This document shows positions 60,683 through 64,000 of a stretch of 64,000 nt of DNA, in pieces (positions within the stretch are counted from its first letter, which is position 1; each line of letters begins with the position of its first letter). Both the position numbers and the translations under genes were made by a program. Below the pieces are notes generated by a model. That model made no database searches. It was given only the letters and a program-made list of their open reading frames with translations, and was not told the origin of the DNA. The stretch comes from Caballeronia concitans (GTDB lineage Bacteria; Pseudomonadota; Gammaproteobacteria; Burkholderiales; Burkholderiaceae): assembly GCF_001544615.1 (NCBI RefSeq), contig NZ_FCNV02000002.1, positions 682,001 through 746,000 of the forward strand. The letters are read 5' to 3'.

Positions 60683-63600
60683 ATGAACGACACCACTTGC
60701 CTTCGGACCCGCAGGCATCGCCGCGAATGGGAACGCGCGATCCGGCGTTTCGCGAAACGCGCCGCGCGTCATGCGGGCGCCGAGCTGAAGGCGTCGGCGC
60801 TGTTGCCGCTCCTCGTGCTCGTCGCCGCGCCGGGCGCGTTCGCGCTGCCGGTCGGCGAGCAGGTGCAGGCGGGCAACGTCGCGATCAACCGGCCGAGCGC
60901 CACCGCGATGACCATCACGCAAGGCTCGCAGAAGGGCATCGTCAACTGGAACGGATTCTCGATTCAGGGCAACGAGCGCGTGGACATTTCGCAGCCGTCG
61001 GCGCAGGCGGTGCTGCTCAACCGCGTCGTGGGCAACGAGGCGAGCCGCATCGCCGGGCAGCTCAACGCGAACGGGCAGGTGTTCCTCGTGAACCCGGCGG
61101 GCGTGATGTTCGCGCGCGGAGCGTCGGTGAACGTGGGATCGCTCGTCGCCTCGACGCTCGGCATTTCCGACGACGCGTTCCTCGCCGGCAAATACCGCTT
61201 CACGCAGGGCGGCGCGGCGGGCAGGAACGTGTCGATCGAACCGGGCGCGGCGATCACGGCGTCGACGGGCGGCGCGGTCGCGCTGCTGGGCGCGCAGGTG
61301 GACAACAGCGGCCACGTCAGCGCGACGCTCGGCAAGATCGCGATGGGCGCGGGCAGCGACATCACGCTCGACTTCGCGGGCGACGGCCTCACGATGCTGA
61401 AGGTCAACGACAAGGTCGCCAACGCGCTCGTGAACAACGCGGGCGTGCTGGAAGCGGACGGCGGGCAGATCGTGATGTCGGTGCGCGCCGCCGACGAAGC
61501 CGCCGCGAGCGTGCTCAACCAGACGGGCACGGTGCGGGCGAGAAGCGTGGAGGCGCGCAACGGGCGCATCGTGCTCGACGGCGGCACGTCGGGCGTGACG
61601 GAGATCGCGGGCAGTCTCGACGCCAGCGCGCCGAACGGCGGCACGGGCGGGCGCATCGACGTGACCGGGCACGATGTCGCGCTGATGGACGGCGCGCGCA
61701 TCGACGCGAGCGGCGCACAAGGCGGCGGACGCGTGCGCGTGGGCGGCGGCGCGGCGGGCAGGGAGGCGGACATCGCGAACGCGGACGGCCTGTGGATGAG
61801 CCCGAATGCCCACGTACTCGCCGATGCCCTCGCCGCCGGCGATGGCGGCAACGTCGTGATGTACGCGACGCAGGCGGCGCGCGTCTACGGCGAACTGTCG
61901 GCACGGGGCGGGGCGGGCGGCGGCAACGGTGGGCGCGTGGAGACGTCCGGCGGCTATCTGGAGACGAATGGCAGTCAGATTCACGTCGATGCCCCGATGG
62001 GCCGCGGCGGCGAATGGCTGCTGGACCCGGCGAGCCTGCTGATCGTGAGCACGCAGCCAAGCACGCTCGGCACGGCGGTATCCGCGCTCGATACGGGCGC
62101 GAACCGTGTCACCTTTTCACCCGGCGCGACCGATAGCAGCGTGCTTGCGCAAGACATCAGCAATCAGCTCAACAGCGGCAGTTCGGTCACGCTTTCGACG
62201 AGCAACGGCGGCACGGGCGCATTCAACGGCGACATCACGATGCTGGGCGGCACGAGCATCACGAAAACCGGACCCGCTGCCGCCAACGACGCCACGCTCA
62301 CGATGAGCGCCAACGGCTCGATCACGCTGCTCGGGACCATCGGCGGGGCGTCGGTGGCGCAGGAGGGGATTCCGAGCGCGCCGCCGAACGGAAGGCTGAA
62401 CGTCGTGCTCGACGCCAACACGGGCGGCGCAGCGGCGGGCGCGAGCCGCATCGTGCTGTCGGGGGCGTCGATCAGCACGAACGGCGGCTTTCTGACCATC
62501 GGCGTGCCGCAGGCGCAGGCCGGCACGCCTGCCGCCGCGACGAGCTTCGACGGCGCGGCGGTCGGCATCGCAAATTCGCTGATCGACACACGCGTGCCGC
62601 AAGGGCCGGGCGGTCTCGCGAGCGGTTCCATCACCATCAACGGACAAGGCGCGCTGACCATTCCGAACACGAGCTTCGGCATCAGCGACACGTTCCTCGG
62701 CTTTCCCACGAGCACGCCGCTCGCGGCGGTCAACATGCTGAATTCGTCGCTCGCCACGTCCGTCAGCGATATCTCCGTCAGCGGGCAAGCGGGGAATGCG
62801 TCGCCGGTTGCGCTGGGCGGCGTGTCGATGAGCGGCGCGACGCAGCTCAGCACGACGAGCGGAAACATCGACATTCGCGGCGTCGCGCAAGTGGTGCCGA
62901 CCGTGTCGACGGGGCTCTCGACGGGCGTGTCGGGCATCGGCGTCGCGCTCATCCCGACGACGGGCAGCACCGTGCAGGCGCCGAGCCTCGTCACGCAGTC
63001 GGGCGCGATCAGCATCGACGGCACCGCGCCGGACGTGACGGCATCGACTTCGGTGTCGGGCGCGGGCGTGGGGATCGAAGGCGCGACCATCAGCACCGCG
63101 ACCGGCGATGTGTCGGTCACGGGCCGCGCGCCTGCTTATTCCACCAACGTGCTGGCGGGCAGCAGCCGCGTAGATGGCGTGGACCTCGCCGGCACGCGCC
63201 TCGCAGCGGGCGGGCGCATGCTCGTGCAAGGCACGGTGCAGCCCGCGCCGGGCGTGCCTGTCGGCGTGCCGGGAACGGGCGTTTCGGTGACCGGCAACGC
63301 GAACGCACCGACGGCGATCACATCGGCCAACGCGGACATACGCATCTTCGGCGGCGGCAACGCGCTGCCGGGCGTGTCGATGCAAGGCGATATCGGCGGC
63401 GGCAACGTGCGGCGGGTGGATGTCCGTACGACCAACGGCGATATCGACATTCGCGGCTACACGACGAATCAGCCCGACGACGGCGTGGTCTTCCCCGGCG
63501 TGCAGATCAGCGATGCGTCCGTGACCGCGCAGGGCAACGGCCGTCTGCTGTCGATCACCGGGCAGACGCCCAGCACGTCACCGGCCATCGCGCTCAACAA

Positions 63601-64000
63601 CTCGGTGATTTCGGCGGGACGCGACCCGGACGCCTACGAGACTTTCGACACGGGCGGCACGCTCGTGCTGCGCGCCACGAGCGGGACGAACGCGGCCGCG
63701 CCCATCACGATCACGACGGCGCTCTCGACGGTGTCGCCGTCGCTGTTCGCGCCGGGCGGCAATCTCGTGTTCGTGCCGGGCGGCCTCGCGCCGGACACGT
63801 TCGATCTCGTCGCGCAGAACGCCACGCCGATCAACGTCGGCGGGACCGCCAGCGGATTCACCATCACGCCCACGGTGCTCGGCCAGATTTCGCCGAACGT
63901 GCTGAACGTGCTCGCCGGATCGTCCACGCATACGGGGCCGATCGCGCTGAACATCGAGAATCCCGCGCCGAGCGCGCAGTCGCTGACGCTCGCGAACGGC
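60683..64000 (+). CDS. Two-partner secretion exoprotein TpsA, filamentous haemagglutinin type (3' end outside window)
   Basis: At least 1106 residues, open to the last base. AAGGAG precedes the ATG at 60683. A long basic N-region and LLPLLVLVAAPGAFAL form an extended signal peptide, as is common in TpsA proteins. The TPS domain follows with GIVNWNGFSIQG, NANGQVFLVNPAGVMFARGA and VNVGSLVAST, the full haemagglutination-activity signature. A second hallmark, GGEWLLDPASLLIV, lies near residue 450. Beyond it are irregular Gly/Thr/Asn-rich beta-helix repeats. Exported by the upstream TpsB and probably a cell-surface adhesin. Confidence 0.93.
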   Translation, partial: MNDTTCLRTRRHRREWERAIRRFAKRAARHAGAELKASALLPLLVLVAAPGAFALPVGEQVQAGNVAINRPSATAMTITQGSQKGIVNWNGFSIQGNERVDISQPSAQAVLLNRVVGNEASRIAGQLNANGQVFLVNPAGVMFARGASVNVGSLVASTLGISDDAFLAGKYRFTQGGAAGRNVSIEPGAAITASTGGAVALLGAQVDNSGHVSATLGKIAMGAGSDITLDFAGDGLTMLKVNDKVANALVNNAGVLEADGGQIVMSVRAADEAAASVLNQTGTVRARSVEARNGRIVLDGGTSGVTEIAGSLDASAPNGGTGGRIDVTGHDVALMDGARIDASGAQGGGRVRVGGGAAGREADIANADGLWMSPNAHVLADALAAGDGGNVVMYATQAARVYGELSARGGAGGGNGGRVETSGGYLETNGSQIHVDAPMGRGGEWLLDPASLLIVSTQPSTLGTAVSALDTGANRVTFSPGATDSSVLAQDISNQLNSGSSVTLSTSNGGTGAFNGDITMLGGTSITKTGPAAANDATLTMSANGSITLLGTIGGASVAQEGIPSAPPNGRLNVVLDANTGGAAAGASRIVLSGASISTNGGFLTIGVPQAQAGTPAAATSFDGAAVGIANSLIDTRVPQGPGGLASGSITINGQGALTIPNTSFGISDTFLGFPTSTPLAAVNMLNSSLATSVSDISVSGQAGNASPVALGGVSMSGATQLSTTSGNIDIRGVAQVVPTVSTGLSTGVSGIGVALIPTTGSTVQAPSLVTQSGAISIDGTAPDVTASTSVSGAGVGIEGATISTATGDVSVTGRAPAYSTNVLAGSSRVDGVDLAGTRLAAGGRMLVQGTVQPAPGVPVGVPGTGVSVTGNANAPTAITSANADIRIFGGGNALPGVSMQGDIGGGNVRRVDVRTTNGDIDIRGYTTNQPDDGVVFPGVQISDASVTAQGNGRLLSITGQTPSTSPAIALNNSVISAGRDPDAYETFDTGGTLVLRATSGTNAAAPITITTALSTVSPSLFAPGGNLVFVPGGLAPDTFDLVAQNATPINVGGTASGFTITPTVLGQISPNVLNVLAGSSTHTGPIALNIENPAPSAQSLTLANG

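Noticed and set aside
60697-62136. Long plus-strand frame within the second TpsA gene
   Set aside because: It is an Arg/Gly-rich off-frame shadow; the true frame starts at 60683 and carries the TPS domain signature.

Overview
The window reads as high-GC chromosomal DNA of a Burkholderiaceae bacterium, probably the Paraburkholderia/Caballeronia group. This is inferred from gene families, the strong G/C preference at third codon positions, the tightly packed operons with ATGA overlaps, and the presence of a type VI secretion system (T6SS), PPK2, DUF3141 and two-partner secretion loci. I saw no rRNA, tRNA, CRISPR array, transposase or phage gene.

Layout. 1-1.8 kb: the 3' end of a SulP anion transporter facing a small secreted protein. 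2.4-11.4 kb: a catabolic block with two SDR dehydrogenases, an MFS anion transporter, an FCD-type GntR regulator, a beta-keto acid cleavage enzyme (BKACE/DUF849), a lambda-crystallin-type hydroxyacid dehydrogenase, an AspT-family exchanger and an LdhA-type D-lactate dehydrogenase. These could import a hydroxy acid, oxidise it to a beta-keto acid and cleave that; the substrate is unknown. 11.7-14.0 kb: small envelope proteins and an RRM-like protein. 14.0-21.3 kb: PPK2 polyphosphate kinase, then DUF3141 (PhaC-like hydrolase), phosphate acyltransferase, acetate kinase, FabI-like reductase and a coiled-coil protein, the last five in one run.

21.3-30.9 kb (minus strand): a six-gene operon joining a tripartite RND efflux pump to pqiABC. 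31.6-35.8 kb: a two-partner secretion pair, TpsB and TpsA, in an unusual tail-to-tail arrangement. 35.9-39.6 kb: LysR regulator divergent from an M20 amidohydrolase and an MHS-type transporter. 39.7-43.6 kb: a small membrane protein, a divergent sigma-like protein, and a hybrid histidine kinase convergent with a LuxR-type response regulator. 43.6-45.9 kb: a long MltA with a low-complexity insert, then an intergenic region with a 120-bp direct repeat and a palindromic element.

45.9-56.5 kb (minus strand): part of a T6SS, transcribed tssJ, two-gene low-GC cassette, tssK, tssL (with OmpA-like tail), tssM, tagF, Ser/Thr kinase. The sheath, tube, baseplate, ClpV and VgrG genes are not in the window. 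56.7-64 kb (plus strand): divergent from tssJ, an operon of a TPR-CHAT putative protease, a TpsB transporter and a large TpsA exoprotein running off the window end. The most interesting parts are the CHAT/two-partner secretion operon, the cassette between tssJ and tssK, the sigma-like protein and the BKACE pathway.
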